Shown: positions 34,344 to 47,308 of the stretch, one piece after another
How positions within the stretch are numbered: the first letter of the stretch is position 1
Layout: each line of letters begins with the position of its first letter
NCBI RefSeq assembly: GCF_040581485.1
Contig: NC_090133.1
Span: 29,414,139 to 29,478,138 of the forward strand
Origin: Linepithema humile
Taxonomy: Eukaryota; Arthropoda; Insecta; Hymenoptera; Formicidae
Reading direction: 5' to 3'
Length of the DNA: 64,000 nt
The notes under the pieces: generated by a model
Told to the model about the DNA's origin: nothing
Seen by the model: the letters and a program-made list of their open reading frames with translations, nothing else
The model's database searches: none
Made by a program: the position numbers and the translations under genes

Positions 34344-36120
34344 CGGTTCAACTATTGACTAAACTAAACTAAATTAAACCGAGCTAAACAGCGCTATGTT
34401 GTATTCGCAGTCGTGCCATTCCGCCGCATTTGTGTCCGTGTGCATATACATCCCCCATTATCGGTCATGTACACGCGCACTCGCAAGAGAGAAATTTACA
34501 TGCCACCAATACTGTCATTACTTGTAAAGAGCTTAGAGTATTTTGATATTTCAAGAAATGTCTCTCCTAAAATTAATTTTGTTGTTACATAATTCAACGC
34601 TATCGAACCAAAACTAATGTGTATATAATACATACGTTATGTCGAAAAAAAAAATTAATACTTGAAAAAATACGTTTTATTGTAATTATTACTTTAGTTG
34701 AAATATTTAAAATAATTATTACTTTAGTTCAAATATTTAAAACTGCATTTAAATCAAATACATGTCAGTAATATCAATAAACTTGTGTATTTAAAACAAT
34801 ATGGCTTTGACGTATTTAATTTAGTGAATTATCATTTTTTGCATTTTACAATACAGTTAATAAATTAGATTAATTCAATATTATTTTCTACGGACTAAAA
34901 CAGATTAGAAAATATTTTTTTTTAATCAACACTCTCAATCTACAAAAATTACTTTTGTTGACAGAGTGCATCTTCTAACTTTTAAAAATGCACATGAATA
35001 AATAGTTTGAAAAAGATACATAACGTATCATTATACACAATTAAAATTTGTTAATTATTTATGTATACATATCTAAAGATTATGAAAGTGAAACTTCTAG
35101 CTATTCTATACATATCATATTTGATCTTCATTGAATCGGTTCAAAAACTTATTGTCGGTTCTTTGTTCGTAACAAATCGAATCGTATCTTAAAATTTCTT
35201 CTCAGATCCATTTCAAATTCCTCTTCCGCCAGACTCGATTCTGGTTTATCAATTCCAATTCTAAGACCTCGGTTTATCTTCCGATGATATGATCTGAGAA
35301 CGACGAGAGAGAGAGAGATTTTCATACAACTTTCAAATAAAAATGATCCTCTCAAGGCAATCCCAAAGTCATTTCAGCGAGCTCGAACATTGCCAAGCCA
35401 CTCTCTTTCACGGGGCTATATCCTTCATACACATCCTGCGATGAAAAATACACAGACATTCAATGCATATACAAACACCAAATGCACACTTGTGCGCTGG
35501 CTTATCCGTCAATCTGTTCGTTTACCTAACGGTGTTATTTCAATATAAATCACTCCTGCTATAGAACGAATATGCTTGCCTTTGACAGGGTGATTTACCT
35601 TCTCTCACTTTTGCCATCATATAAAAATTCAGATTTCGCGAAACGATTCTCGGCAGCCGCGGAGAATCAAAGATTTTGATGTATGTATGATCTTTCGGTT
35701 GCGCTGCGCGACTAGATGCATATATGTATTGATATATATATATATATCAATATTCATTTCGGAATTTATATTCATAATAAGATAATTGACGAAAAGTAAA
35801 ATTACAATATATCTGTGAAGAACATATGACAGGCACATACGCATAATATACATTAATATATAATATATGACATTGGTTAAGTTGGCGTGTTTCCCTCGGC
35901 TTCATGTCGCTTGAAAGGCATATCACACATTGAGAGAACGTGAGTCGCTTTGAAAAATCGTGTCCGATATATTGGTGGAACGAAGAAAAAGAAGCGGCAC
36001 GTGAGAAAGGGAAGGAAGAGAATGCTCGGATTCTCGCGTACTCCTGATCGTCCCTGATGGCGATGGTACACCTGGGTTTTCGAATATTCGACTGACGACG
36101 TCAACGTGTGCGCCTGTACG
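34344..36120. other. Intergenic DNA downstream of Vps28
   Basis: AT-rich, no gene recognised. A short TA run lies near 35730-35750. Two overlapping minus-strand open frames at about 35877-36351 run into the duplicated segment described next. Confidence 0.45.
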
Positions 36121-36121
36121 T

Positions 36122-36545
36122 TCGTTCACCGAAAATTTTACGTAGTTCGGATAAGCGAAGATCGACGACGTAAGTGAAATTCTCGCTCTCTTTCGGTACC
36201 TCCGCCGGAATTCCAAAATCTTCGGCTCGTCGGTTGCGACGACTTCAAAGAAAGCTTCGAGAAGAACTCCTCGATCCCACGAACTTTTATCACGGATTTT
36301 CTGCGAGACGTTGGTATCGATTCTTTCGCCATGCAACTGTACGAGATGCAAATATGTGATTGGCTCGTTCTTCGAAAATTTTACATCGTTCGGATCAGCA
36401 ACGGATCAGACCGATTTAAATAAAATTCTATCATCCTTAGTCTTTGACTACATCTTGAAATCTCTGCGTCTTGCACCTAAAAGAAAATTTTTAAAAAGCA
36501 ACTGTCGATCTGTCAACTTTTTCTGGATTTTCCTCGAGACGCAGA
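36122..36545 (-). repeat. Diverged tandem duplication with protein-like minus-strand reading
   Basis: Two copies about 243 bases apart (36122-36310 and 36365-36540) share words such as CGAAAATTTTAC and TTCGGAT. Read on the minus strand they give related peptides. The right copy reads VSRKIQKKL..DRQLLFK..VADPNDVKFSKNE with two stops. The left copy reads VSQKIRDKS..DRGVLLE..YPNYVKFSVNE within a 142-codon open frame (35923-36351). Similarity at the peptide level suggests that a coding repeat unit was duplicated and has decayed in at least one copy. The family is not recognised. Confidence 0.5.
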
Positions 36546-36639
36546 TTCAATTTCAAATTAAAATAAAAATAAAACTCTATTTGTCATGTTTTAGAAATTT
36601 TAATGAGAATATTATTAATGACAGAAATATTCCGCTTAC

Positions 36640-36690
36640 TCACCTATATATATTAAAATCACCTATATATATTAGATTCACCTATATATA
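36640..36690. repeat. Three-copy 19-bp tandem repeat
   Basis: TCACCTATATATATTA starts at 36640 and 36659, and its first 13 bases start again at 36678, an exact 19-base period. The same 16-mer occurs once more at 44108, on the other side of the aminopeptidase gene. Confidence 0.85.
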
Positions 36691-37021
36691 ATTATATTAA
36701 AATCGTGTCTCAATTAAAATATAGTATTTTTTAACAATTAACAATTTGTAACAATAATACAATAAATACTGCTTCGAATTACGAATGTTAAATGTACTAT
36801 ATATGGAGCCAATTCTTATTTTGACTATCCAAACTTTATAAAATTAGAAATAATGATAATATTAAGATATTGAAAATAATTGAAAATAATACAACTAAAT
36901 AATTTTAATAAGTACACAGATATGTGATAAAAATTAAGAAAGAAATTATAACAATTATCGATATATAATTGTATGTGAGCAGCAAGTGAATTTGTTGTCT
37001 TCCATTGATTTAAATGTTTTG

Positions 37022-38691
37022 CTATAAACTGAAGTAGTACCCGTAGTTTTTGACTAGTCTTCCGAATTCCAATCTTCGTTTCTTTAGCTTCTCTTTAATA
37101 CTTTTAAGTTCTTCTTTCAGAATACGTGTTGCCAATTTAATTATCTAAAACAGATTATTTTTACAATATCACTAAATATAATACAATTTGACAGAACATA
37201 AAACAAAACATAAGACAGAACATACTTTACAGTGCACAGTGTAATACACATTAGATATATCATGTATGTAACAAATATATTTAGATATAAATAAGTTTTA
37301 TATTCAGATGTCAAGAAATGAGTGTGTTAGTAAATAAGTAATTAAAGTTCAAAAAATATACCTCTGCCATGTGATCTTCCCTGTGCATATGTGTGATAAT
37401 TACAATTAATGTTGCAATTAAGTCATTTCTCCTACAAAAACAAAGTAAAAACTAAGCAATTTAATAAATGTAACAAATATCAATAATTAATTATTATATT
37501 ATATATGAATAATTAAGAAATATAAATACAGAGATATATTTCTAAAGAAAAATACTATTACCTATTTGAGCTGAGTGTAAAATTTTTAAAAATTTCGAAA
37601 AAACAAGATTGCATTGCATCTCTTTGTGCATTTTTCGCAATAACAAGAAGAAATGTATTAGCAAGCTTACTGCTTTGTTTGCTTTCATTAGACCGAATTT
37701 CTTTCAATACTGTTATTTTCAAAAAATCGCAAAGAATAGTAGAATCTTTAGAACAAGTTAGATATTGTAAAAATCTTTCATCAGATGTTGCATTCCATTT
37801 CTCCCATATCTTGTACCAAATATCGTGGCTTGCTGTTGTTACACCATAACAGTATATCCATTCCTCATTCCTCAAATAACTGCATTACAAAAAAAATATT
37901 TTTACTACAAATTCGCTTACATTTACATTACATTTTGAAATTTTAATAATAAAATAATTTATCTAGCATAATACAACAACATTCTGATTATATAAATATC
38001 GTGATTGTAAAGCGGCTTACCTGTTTTCTACAGAATTTTCAAGCACTATGCTTAATTCTGTTGCAGCTGTCCTTCGACACTCAAAAATATCGAGGATACA
38101 TGCCCATTTTATAGCTTCTTGTCTTAAATATGTGGTAAGAGTATGTTCTGTTGGTTCTTCATAGTATCCTATTTTTGAAAGAAGTCCATCTATTCTTTCC
38201 TTTATTTTCTCCTAAAAATCATGAAATTTAAATTTAATGCTGTTGGTTTTTTTTAATATATAATATGTATTGTAAAATGTAACTCTCTTTTTCATAGAAA
38301 TCTATCATTACCTACCTGTGTCAATGCATTATATTCTGTATGAAACGCAAAGCCAAATGGAAATATACACGTCATCTTTTCAAAAGCTTTAATCAGGGGA
38401 TACCATGTAACAAAATTTGTGTCTCGGTGTACGACATTTGTAAGATTCCAAAATACCTCGTAATTGAGTTGGCTTTGTAAAAAAAAGTAGAATGCGTCAT
38501 CGATCATTTGAGCACGATTAAGAATATGTACTTTGTTATAATGTTCAGAGTTTAAGTAGCGTACAAGTTTGTGCCAGTTTTGTAAATCATATTGGACGCG
38601 ATAGTATCCTATCATAGAGAGGAAAAATTGTTTTGATCATTAAAATATCTTAACCGAGAATTTACTCAGAAATACTTCCACACACACACAC

Positions 38692-38742
<51 letters not shown>

Positions 38743-41700
38743 TCCCGTTTGTATCTACATATTTTTTCAAATTACGCATTTTTGAATAAATTATTTTAAA
38801 GAATTTGTGTAAAACATGCCTATTGAAAATTATAAATTGGAAAATCTCTTTAAATTAATAATTAATTTTGGAGATTTAAGTTGGGCAAAAAATTTTGTAC
38901 AACTTTAAGTAATTCTAACTAGATATGTATATTAATATATAATCAAATCAGTCTTGAATAATATTTAAAAATTATCAACGGAAATAAAAAAAGAAAAAAT
39001 TAAAATAATAATATAAAACGTCAACTACTCAAGAAAGGCAAAGCATACGTATATTTATCGTTCAGTATTTACCAGTTTGTTGTATGTTGAGTACAATCCA
39101 ATCGCTTTTGTCAATGCCTAAAATTGGGTGCTCTAATTTTTCCGTGGTTAGCCAAAACAAAGAATCATCAGTATTGTCAAAATTAAGAGACGATTGCGTC
39201 GTTAATGTTACAGGTATCCAAGTTTTTATGTTATCATTAACTAAATGTGGATAGAAAGATTGAATGTCTATCGCTAAAGTCACATTCCAGTAATTTTGTG
39301 TTACGTTTAAAAGAGGATAATATTCTTTCGATATCCAACTTTGTATTATCTGTTTTAAATGAGAACTGAGCATATTTTGTGGATATGTTTCTTTGTGAAT
39401 AGTTTGCATAATGGTCCATAAATCATCTAGTGTTGTTTTGTTTGAATAAATACGGCTAAAAAATTAAAGTTATTTAAAAGTAAACATTGGAATATCTTTT
39501 TTTTTAATAATTACAAAATTATATTCCATTATTACATAAACATTTTTTTTTCACTATTAATAGGTATACGTAATGTTATATGTAAAGTATCTTTTTTTCA
39601 CAGGCTGTCGAATGCTCTCTTTTTGTCTAGTGTTATATTCAAGTCGAATTAAATTTCTCTTTAATCAAATGGTCTCTCGATAGAAATTATTATTAGTCCG
39701 CAACACGTTATTTTAAAAACTTTTCAAAGCAACTGCTTATTTTCAAAACTACGTTTTCATAACGATATTTTTATACATGTTTTAATTTTTAATCTTGAAA
39801 TCTATTAATGTAAATAGAGTATTTATAATTAAAAAAGAAATAAGATTTCTTTTATTTACTTGTAATTCTAAATACTAGTTTTCAAAAAAATATCAAAGTT
39901 TAATTATTTAAACTAGAAATCAATTATATCGTTTATATTAAAGTATATTTTAATTTCGAAAGTAGATCATATGTTTTTGGAAAACTTTTCGATAAAGGTA
40001 ACAGGCTTGAAAGTTTATATCTCTACTCTCCATACAATAACAAAATGCAAACATGTTATTTTACGCAAAATGCCCAATTTTCCTATGTAATTGCTATATT
40101 ATAATATGTGATATTATTACTCACCACTTGTCTATATATGTACGGATACCATTCCAAAATATATCAGGAATTACATGGTATAACATGCGCCACACTATGA
40201 ATGCTGTGATAATTAAAATTATCTATCATGTTTTATTCAATAATAAAAATTTGTCATATTTTTATCATCAATTTTATATATATATATAAATAATATATAT
40301 ATTATTATATTATAATATTATATATTATATTATAATATATATATAAATTATATATATAAATATAATTGTATCACAGTTAAATTTTCTTAAATTCTCCTAC
40401 GTAATATTCTTGAATTTGTGAGCAAATGTCAATACAATTTTTGTTCATTTATTTACTTGAATTATAAACAACATTTCATATATATTTATTTTATCTTGCT
40501 ATAATACGACGCAAATGAAACTTTTCTTTAAACTTTTTTGTAATATTTGTAACATTGTTTTTTTATTATATTTACTTTACAAAATAAAGTAGTAATAACA
40601 TATAGTTTTTATTTACTGAGAAACTTACATTTCACATAATTTAGAGATCCTAATGATTTGACTTCAGAGGTGTTTGTCCTGTTCAATGTTGCAAAGTCTA
40701 CAGAAGAAGTGTCGTAACGAAAAGAATCTTGTTGTGCTTGTACAACCAGTAAATCCATCATGTTATTATTTTGGTATACCTGGAAAGTTTGATATAATCA
40801 AATTAATATTTAATTTAAAAATGTATTTGCATCAGCAACATAAATTTAGTTCTGTCAATTGCTGCTATTTTAAACTCTTGCTTATTTGTCTTTAAGTATA
40901 AAAATGCAATATATCAATTTTAAAGATATAATACAACCTCATCCAAGATATACGCTGCGAAAAATGTAGCAAAACCTTCTTCTGACCAAAGTAACGCATT
41001 ATTACACCAAAGAAATACCAATGCACGCGCGATCATGTGTGTAACTTCCCCTTGGCGTGCAGCGGGATCCACGGCTTCATTATAAATAATATCTACTTCT
41101 CTGAAAATTGTTTTCAAGAAACAAACTTCCGTTAAATTTTTTCTGATTGCAAAAAGAAGGCTAATGTGTCATTTAAACATTCTTGCGTTTCTATTTATAC
41201 TTATTGTTAATAAACAACGCATTATAATTTATCTATGATGAATTGAAGTGGTCACAAATGTTCACTTACATGATTAGCAGAATATATATATATATATAAA
41301 AAAAAAAAAAAAAAAAAAAAAACGTACTCGGCATATTTTTGCATAAATAATGTCGCGAATGAAAATGAGCTTACTATTCAAAAGAGACTTTTGAGAGAGA
41401 TGAGTTCTCTCAATATCATTGATGCAATAAAACAGATATTGCAGCAATCGCTTTATTTGTATGGCATAAAACACACACAGTTATATAGATTTTGCGTGCT
41501 TTTAATAGTGAAATCTGATTTAAAATTTGATTTGACGTAAAAAATTTTTATTTAAAATAAAGGCAGAAGTTTAAAAGTTTTTCAATATGTAATGCAAGTG
41601 CCATTGTCATGAATCTTGCTTTTCCCTTAATTAACATATTGACATGAAAATATGTTTATCTCCTAATTTTTAAATATCATTGAGATCTTTATTCTTTTAT

Positions 41701-43242
41701 GTTGATTTTAATGATTAATGTTACCTCAACAGAACGAGTCCCAGTGTCGTAACGGCATGAACATCGTCTTGAGGATGCCACAATGCAACAATATCCAATT
41801 TTGATAATTCCGCCAAGTATTTTTGTTTAAAATAAGGTAGAACCTCTTCGATAACATTTATTGCATAAAGAACATGTTTTGCAGCACTTTGTCTGCACCA
41901 CACGGTAACATTTGGGAGCTGACTAGAAACAGCAGTAAATGTGGTTATCACAATCGATATCTGTTGGGCAGACATTGATGATTCGTCAAAGTCAGTCCAC
42001 ATCATGCCACCGTCAGTTTTACTTTGTGCTCTTATAGGAATATTCAATAAAATTGTATATTTTTCATCATGTTTGATGGCAATTTTAAATGTGGAATTGA
42101 TGATTATCTCGTCTTCGCACGGAAATAGTTGTCGAGCCTTCATTACCTCAACACCTGTTTGGTCCAACCTATAATAATTTGATGCTATTTAGATAAGGAT
42201 ATATTATTAATCATGATTGGGTTAAAAATATTAAGATTCAACAATTATAAAGATATTTTATGATTCGCCGTCACGAGTGATGTGATGATTTGGAGTACAG
42301 TTCTGGAAATCGATCAATTTTGTGCGTAGTATCGCATGACACTTCAATCATGATTTCTCAAATTTTATTTCTTTAATAATGTAATTTCTGGCAAGTTAAG
42401 ATAACGGTAAATACAATAAAGATACTTGAATAGTATCTTACTGTACAATATATTTTAAATATTTTAACTTACATTTGATCTTCTGGTTTTTCTTGATATG
42501 CAGATCTGACGAAACTTTTTCTGTTTTCATACATAATACGTATATATGTCATCTTTAAAGTGAATGTATCAGGAAAAATATGATGTAATAAGCGGTTAAA
42601 ATTAAGAGTAAGAATGTTTTTTTCTTTGTTGAAGGATGAACTAAATAGTTTATACACCGTTTCATTTTTACCATCAATCAAGATCGCGTCCATTACATAA
42701 ACAGATACCGAGTACATCGTTATAGATTTCAATGGTTGGCTAATGTTTATAATAATATTGCAATGACCAAATAAAATATTGTCCTCGAAGAAAAATCGTA
42801 TTTCGCTATTATAATGCAACGGTACTATAATCGACAAATTATCATTAATCGGCGTATATTTCGTATTATATTTCCTATTGTTAGCAATCCGTTCATAATC
42901 CGTATCGTTAGCTCTTTTTTCATATTTCGTATTGTCACCAATTTGTTCATATTCCGTATTGTTAGCAATCCGTTCATAATCCGTATTCCTAGTTCTTCTT
43001 TTATATTTCGTATTGTCACCAATTTGTTCATATTCCATATCGTTAGCAATTTGTTCATAATCCGTATTGTCAGATATTTGTGCATATTTCGTATTGTTAG
43101 CTATTTTTTCATATTTCGTATTATTAGTAATTGTGAAGTTAGGTTTGATAAAATCGACACCAACAGAACGGCAAGAAAGAGTAACAGTTATCGTAGCGAA
43201 TAATACTAATCCGCCATATAATAAAATTTTTCGGGATATCAT
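37022..43242 (-). CDS. Aminopeptidase N-like M1-family protein, predicted inactive
   Basis: Eleven minus-strand exons: 42473-43242, 41725-42168, 40938-41100, 40629-40779, 40125-40203, 39073-39455, 38316-38608, 38021-38211, 37562-37879, 37362-37431 and 37022-37144. They join in frame for 994 aa, the full M1 ectoenzyme length. A signal peptide or type II anchor covers residues 5-25, followed by 9-residue repeats (about 40-125) and an M1 beta-domain with ARQLFPCEDE. The catalytic domain is degenerate. GAMEN is HAVTT (394-398), and the HExxH zinc motif is HMIAR (426-430), losing the catalytic Glu and the second His. The spacing to EEGFA is three residues short. Tyr507 (NYVK), the MMDLLVVQ segment and the ERAP-like C-terminal helical domain (QTGYYRVQYD) remain. 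No GPI-signal tail is visible. It is likely a non-enzymatic surface or secreted protein; the role is unknown. Confidence 0.9.
38679..38741. repeat. CA microsatellite
   Basis: About 31 CA units with one CG interruption, in the aminopeptidase-like intron between the exons at 39073-39455 and 38316-38608. Confidence 0.95.
40278..40370. repeat. TA-rich simple repeat
   Basis: Almost pure A/T alternating repeat in the aminopeptidase-like intron upstream of the 79-bp exon. Confidence 0.85.
41281..41322. repeat. TA repeat followed by poly-A
   Basis: ATATATATAT followed by an A-run of about 23 bases, in the aminopeptidase-like intron between the exons at 41725-42168 and 40938-41100. Confidence 0.9.
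42868..43125 (-). repeat. 27-bp coding minisatellite in the aminopeptidase-like gene
   Basis: About nine and a half in-frame copies encoding a 9-residue unit of the type (N/D)-N-T-(K/D/E)-Y-E-(Q/K/R)-I-(A/G), residues about 40-125. Copies differ by point changes only. Four carry an N-x-T glycosylation sequon (NNT or NDT). The Tyr is kept in every copy. The repeat separates the membrane anchor from the M1 beta-domain, so it probably forms an extended, glycosylated stalk. The antisense strand is also open here, which is a by-product of the repeat. Confidence 0.92.
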
Positions 43243-44112
43243 ATTAATGTAATTCTGAATGGAATCTGTAAAATAATCTATAAAAAAATATTGTAGTTAG
43301 AAAAAGAGAAAGACGTCTACAACAGCCAGCCTTTAAATTTTCATATAACAAAAAAGATAAATATTGAAGAAAAATTTTATTTATTTGTACCATAAAAAAT
43401 TTTTATAAAAAGTACAGAAAAAGACTAAATCGTTTCTTAAGATTTTTAAAAAAGATGTGATTTCGAATATAAGAAATTATACACAGAATCATATAAGCAA
43501 CATAATACACCCTTAAAACTTTTTCTTAAACATAGAAATAGAGAATGTGGAATGTATAAAATTTAGATAATTTTCAAATATAAATGTAATAAATGCAATT
43601 TTAATTTTTTTTTAAAGAAAATATGTTTTCTAAACATATTATGTTTTTAGAAAACAAGTTTTGTTCTAAACTACGCTTCACACGCAACACATTTTCTTAG
43701 ACGAATGAGATGGATTCAAAGTTTAGTTCAGTGTGTATTTTTTTTCAGTAACTAGATAGGTTTGAAATTATTTTGTAGTTTGTGTCTTTTTCGGAAATAT
43801 ACTTAAGCTACGCAAAATATGATCTCAAATCGTTTGAAATTAAAAGATATAAATAATTATTTTAGAAATATAAAATTAATACATTCCTAAATCAATTTAT
43901 GATAAATGTTAAAATAATTTTTAAACGAATGCAGTTAATCTTTAATTGTTTATCTGGTCATGCAATGTAAGAAGGAAACAGACAAATATTAGAAGAAGCA
44001 TCAATATTGATACTGAAATATGTGCTTTCAAGAAAATAAAGCTATACTTGTGATTTATATGTATTCTTCTATATTTTTAAAATAAAATATTTTTTGTTGT
44101 TGGTTACTCACC
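43243..44112 (-). promoter_or_regulatory. Probable 5' leader intron and first exon end of the aminopeptidase-like gene
   Basis: On the minus strand an acceptor (ATTTTACAG) ends at about 43267, some 24 bases upstream of the ATG. A strong donor TATAG|GTGAGTAA lies at 44112/44111. A non-coding first exon ending at 44112 is therefore plausible. No cDNA evidence is available. Confidence 0.4.
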
Positions 44113-46520
44113 TATATATATTAATTAAAATAAAAGAGTTTACCGCAATGAGCAATTTTGTAGGAATAATATGTCTAACACCGCTTTGTCAAGAGATATT
44201 AAATTTATTCACGATGTTACTGTATCGAAAAGTCATCGAATACTGAAGAAGATATTGATAATCAACATAATATACACGTTATGCTATGTAAACAGCTTTT
44301 AAGAGGTCACTCTCAGCATGAAACCTTACTAATCCATAGACGAGAAAAGAAATTAAGATATGTAATGAAATAAATCTACACATAAAGTACAAAAATTAAA
44401 CTGTCTTGTAGTTTAAAATAAACAATTGTTCACAGTGTTTATTATATTTTACAATAGATGTTGTTAAATAATTTGTAAAACGAATTTTTAAAATGCATTT
44501 ATGTTAAAATATACTACGCACAACAATTAAGACATCGAGACAAATTGTTTAAAAGAAAGGCAATTTTCAAAGTTTTGTAATTCCGCAAAAAAATCATGGT
44601 GTTTTAATTTAACGAAAAGCATTTTGTAGCTTGAAACTTCTTCTTTTTCAAATGCCTTTTTCACTGATTTTAATTATCCTTTTTTTTTACAAAACCATAT
44701 TTTTTGTTCGCCATTAATAATAGAACAATGAATTTATATTACGGATACTGCTAATTCTTCCACGGCGTTTCCTCAAAAACATTAACTTGACGCGAGTGCC
44801 TTTTATCTCGTCGAATAACATAACCGGGTGGAGAAAAAAAGTACAATTTCGTAAAGTCAGCCAAATGACGAAATTACATGCGGCGGCGAGCGGCCGCTCG
44901 TCCCTGGAGGTTTCCGCGCAATCTCGCTCTTCCTGAGGAATGAATACAGTTTTAACGGGGCTGTCAAGGGAGCTATATATATTCGTGTGCTTCGGGGTCC
45001 GTTGCGAACACATCGTCGCAACACACACCGCCATTGGCTTTTAATGTCCAACTGGGAGATTATTCGTCCCTGGAGGATGAAAGAAGAAAAGTTGAGATCG
45101 AAAGTGCGTTTTCGGGGTGACGGTATTGAACATTGGCGGGCGCAATATATATCGAATATTGCACAAGTGAAAATCTCCGCATCAATTGTTGCGATAATGA
45201 GGAAAGGGCGTAATTCGTAATTTGCCATACACTTTATCCGCGACCTTGCTGAATACGAAATACATGACAATTAATATAGCGCGAAAAATGTCGTCGGACA
45301 ATGTGCCGTCGCACAAGCCGCAGTATCGTCCTCCGTTTGCGCTGCTCCTTCATGCGGCAATCGAATTTCTGGATGCGCCCGTGAACTTCGCCCTCGGGAA
45401 TGCGGCGCTGCTCGGCCAGAGAAATCCAATTGTTCGTCGTTGATTCCTTTGTAATCGGCCGAGTACAGATATTCCGCCGCTGCCGCTAGGCAGGTAACAT
45501 TTTAAAGGGAAAAATTTCATTCCGGCGGCGCGCTGCTGCGATGCGTTTCGTGTGCATCGCAAATATAAGCGTGCCGATGCGGCGAAACAAAAGACTGGAT
45601 TTAATAACGCGTTCTCGCAGAAATGTGTTGCCAAACGTTGATGCATACGAGAGATATATACAGGCAGGATCGATGGCGAACGTTTACACCGTACGTTCGT
45701 ACGTTCGTTCGGTTCAATAAAAGTTTACGCCCTGCCTCGGGGTATGTTGTCGTGCTTCTGATGTCGGAGATACAAAGCTGAGCGTGCGAAATAATCTAAT
45801 AGCACGCGAGCAGAAACGCAGGACGCCAAAGAGAATGAGAGACACAAGAAGGTGCATTTCGTCCATGTTTATCCCGCGGCGGATGTCTCTATGCGCTAAT
45901 TAACTTGCACACTACGTTTCTCTTAACAGCGAAAGGTCGAAGAACAATTTGTTAAGTCGAAATACAAACTCACGAGTGTACATGTAAGATAAAAATAAAA
46001 ATTTATAAATACCACGTTAATTGTCAGTTATTGACTAATAAATGAAATCTATTATTAATCTCATAACACAAAGAAATTAATTTCTTAAATATATATCAAT
46101 TACTTGTTAAATTGCAACATTCTGCGAGAAATAAATAAAAAGGCAATTCTATATCGAATATAAAATCTTGAGATTTGATCAAAAGATAACGTTAAAAATA
46201 TTAGATACTTAATTAGGATAGTACGGGCGATTTTGAAAGACTCCTCAGATAATGGAATAATCATTTGATCAACGACGTCTGACGCGTTGATTGTTTTGAT
46301 ACCGTGATTATTTTATTATTGAAGCTTAGATATACGCGAAAGGCGAGCACGCGCTGGCGGTGCTCGATTTTCCAACAGCACCATACGTTTAGGAATTGGT
46401 AACATTTGTCGGTGATTGGAAGAATTTACGAGGTTCTCTCCCGACTAGAACCCCGCTCTTCCGTCTATTCCTCACCGGCTCTTCCTCTCGCCGGAGCTAC
46501 CGATAAATCACTTTCCCGAC
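44113..46520. other. Intergenic DNA with a CpG-rich patch
   Basis: AT-rich to about 44.7 kb, then CpG-richer to about 45.9 kb, for example around 44880-45110 and 45280-45560. Open frames on both strands overlap each other and show no family features. No gene is called. Confidence 0.45.
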
Positions 46521-46524
46521 TCCG

Positions 46525-47308
46525 CGAGATTTAATATAACGTCAATATTCCTGGTAGCGAATAAAAAGACGGAAAGGGATATTCACGGCGAGTCCTTGCC
46601 ACGCATCGTGGCCCTCGTGTGGCATTCGTGCGTGACGTGGGATAAAACCGTTTTAAAATTGTAAATACATATGTCGTATGTCGGGAACGTCGAGCGTTTC
46701 TGCTTCTTTCCGAAATACGACGGAGAATCGTAACAAATTCTTTTAAGAATCTATGTTTATACCCGTTAAATTTATCGTGTGGATTTGAATGAAACAATTG
46801 AGAGAGATATTAACTCAACTAAATGGGATACTATAATAAATTTCATCATAAATATCCTTTTAACAATAACGTTAATATCATTCGGTAATAATTTCATAAT
46901 AATTAATAATGACTATTGCGATACACGATAATAAATAGGACAGAATCAAATTTAATTAAAACTAGTTAATCGCCATTCACAATACGTCTTGATACTAATG
47001 GTTCTGTTGCTGTGCATTATACTGCGGTGCGCAGTAGTTGTTTCTTTATTTTTATCAGAATAAGCCTCTTTACAAGTCCTTCTTTTTAAGAAGACAATTT
47101 ATTACTTTTTTCGCTTTTATCAATTTGTAGAATACTATTGCATCTTCGAGATAATAGATTTTCTAAATTCTCTATCGATCAAAGATAAAACGGCTATTTC
47201 AGAAAGATTTCATGATTTAATTCGCGCTACGATTCAGTCTTCGAGATTTAATACAACCTCGATCAATATTCCTGATAGAAAGCGCGAAAGAGGAAAAAGG
47301 ATATTTAT
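46525..47308. repeat. Diverged direct repeat pair, 717 bp apart
   Basis: CGAGATTTAATATAACGTCA with CAATATTCCTGGTAG at 46525-46590 is repeated as a variant at 47242-47308 (CGAGATTTAATACAACCTCG, CAATATTCCTGATAG), followed in both copies by a purine-rich run ending in GGATATT. These may be remnants of a roughly 0.7-kb tandem duplication. Confidence 0.6.

Noticed and set aside
42814..43203. 129-codon plus-strand frame antisense to the aminopeptidase-like exon 1
   Set aside because: It is open only because the 27-bp coding repeat has no stop in that antisense frame; the minus frame continues into ten further exons.
44857..45646. Several 70-140 codon frames on both strands
   Set aside because: They lie in CpG-rich, stop-poor DNA, overlap each other, and have no recognisable motifs.
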